Shown here in pieces: positions 6,674-7,156 of a stretch of DNA of 7,156 bases (the first letter of the stretch is position 1; each line of letters opens with the position of its first letter). The translations under genes were made by a program, and so were the position numbers. Source of the DNA: Ignavibacteriales bacterium (GTDB taxonomy: Bacteria > Bacteroidota > Ignavibacteria > Ignavibacteriales > Melioribacteraceae); NCBI GenBank assembly GCA_020059785.1, contig JAGVBL010000411.1, forward strand, positions 1-7,156, written 5' to 3'. Below the pieces are notes generated by a model, which was given only the letters and a program-made list of their open reading frames with translations, made no database searches and was not told the origin of the DNA.

Positions 6674-7051
6674 ATGGTTTTAGGAATCGGAATCGACATT
6701 ATAGAAATTAACCGTATAAAGAAGAGTATTGACCGATTTGGAGACCGCTTCTTAAAGAAAATATACACTGCTATTGAACTGGAGTATTGCTTAAAAAAGA
6801 AAAATAAATATCAGCATTTAGCTGCACGCTTTGCGGCTAAAGAAGCAATTTACAAAGCCTTGTCTAATGATACCAATGAAGTATATAGCTGGCAAGATGT
6901 TGAAATTTACAACGAAGTAAACGGCTTACCAAAAGTAAAGTTTTATGGAAATCTAAAGGATTACCTTAATCATGGTAAAGAACTTAAGATTTCTATGAGT
7001 CACTCCGATAACTATGTCACATGCGTAGCAATTCTGTATGCTACAAAGTAA
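6674..7051 (+). CDS. acpS: Holo-[acyl-carrier-protein] synthase
   Basis: This is a 125-residue cytosolic AcpS that transfers 4'-phosphopantetheine from CoA to a serine of apo-acyl carrier protein, activating it for fatty-acid synthesis. The N-terminal signature GIGIDIIEINRI contains Asp8, and HLAARFAAKEAIYKAL (48-63) contains Glu57; these two are the family's Mg2+ ligands. WQDVEI (73-78) and the C-terminal ISMSHSDNYVTCVAI (106-120) complete the fold. The ATG at 6674 comes one base after the ggt stop with GGGA at 6663-6666 upstream, and it starts directly at the conserved MVLGIGID. An in-frame ATG at 6617 would add 19 residues that lie inside ggt and match nothing in the family. The length is typical for AcpS. 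It is the last clear gene of the coupled group; no terminator is evident behind it. Confidence 0.96.
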   Translation: MVLGIGIDIIEINRIKKSIDRFGDRFLKKIYTAIELEYCLKKKNKYQHLAARFAAKEAIYKALSNDTNEVYSWQDVEIYNEVNGLPKVKFYGNLKDYLNHGKELKISMSHSDNYVTCVAILYATK

Positions 7052-7121
7052 AATTATCCTGAAAAATTCAATAGAAAGAGTTAAACTAAGGTAAGTGAAA
7101 TAAGAGAAAGAAGATACGGAT

Positions 7122-7156
7122 ATGAGAACCGACACTAAAAGTGTGCAATTATTACC
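7122..7156 (+). CDS. Possible 5' end of a further gene, cut by the window edge
   Basis: An ATG at 7122 opens a frame (MRTDTKSVQLL) that stays open to the end of the window. An in-frame TAA lies at 7101-7103, so this is the first ATG available. Upstream there is only a purine-rich stretch (AAGAGAAAGAAGA), not a clear Shine-Dalgarno. The 70-nt spacer after acpS shows no terminator or convincing promoter, so the gene could continue the same transcript. Eleven codons are too few to name a product. Confidence 0.35.
   Translation, partial: MRTDTKSVQLL

Noticed and set aside
7025..7044. Inverted repeat GTAGCA/TGCTAC at the end of acpS as a terminator
   Set aside because: A 6-bp stem with an 8-nt loop inside the coding region, followed by AAAGTAAAATT rather than a T run, does not fit termination.
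1..7156. Search by eye for CRISPR repeats, IS ends, tRNA, rRNA, phage or defence genes
   Set aside because: No spaced direct repeats, terminal inverted repeats, cloverleaf sequences or such gene families were seen. The window is almost fully explained by ordinary envelope and housekeeping genes.

Overview
The window is an AT-rich, fully plus-strand, densely coded chromosomal segment from a diderm (Gram-negative-type) bacterium. An outer-membrane FadL/OmpP1 barrel, a SPOR lipoprotein, an MCE/MlaD protein and a secreted gamma-glutamyltransferase all require or fit an outer membrane and periplasm. The gene pair ssb followed by a GldE-like CNNM/CBS protein is an arrangement I associate with the Bacteroidota. 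The canonical TATAAT-type -10 and purine-rich Shine-Dalgarno sequences (GAGGAGG, AAAGGGG) are less typical of crown Bacteroidota. Together with the composition, this makes an Ignavibacteria/early-branching FCB lineage my best guess; it is an inference and was not tested by any search.

Layout. 1-1253: FadL/OmpP1-type outer-membrane transporter, closed by a strong intrinsic terminator at 1275-1312. 1370-1840: a small lipoprotein with a C-terminal SPOR domain. 1841-1998: the largest intergenic gap, with a perfect 14-bp palindrome and a TATAAT -10 element upstream of ssb. 1999-2415: ssb. 2445-7051: a run of five nearly contiguous genes (CNNM/CBS/CorC membrane protein, small one-pass membrane protein, MCE/MlaD protein, gamma-glutamyltransferase, acpS). 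Their junctions from 3734 on are a 1-nt overlap, a 1-nt gap, a 23-nt overlap and a 1-nt gap, which suggests one transcript with translational coupling. ssb, 29 nt upstream, probably belongs to the same transcript. 7052-7156: a short spacer and what may be the start of another gene that runs off the window.

Working together. The common theme is the cell envelope: uptake of hydrophobic compounds (FadL), peptidoglycan binding (SPOR), ion homeostasis or a gliding-related membrane role (CNNM/CBS), phospholipid or lipid transfer (MCE), periplasmic glutathione breakdown (GGT) and activation of acyl carrier protein for fatty-acid synthesis (AcpS). The ssb-to-acpS group mixes DNA maintenance and lipid functions, so it looks like a lineage-conserved housekeeping cluster rather than one pathway. 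I found no mobile element, CRISPR array, RNA gene, defence module or biosynthetic cluster, and I do not claim a new system. The least explained pieces are the 115-residue membrane protein at 3734-4081, the MCE protein without ABC partners in view, and the palindrome upstream of ssb.
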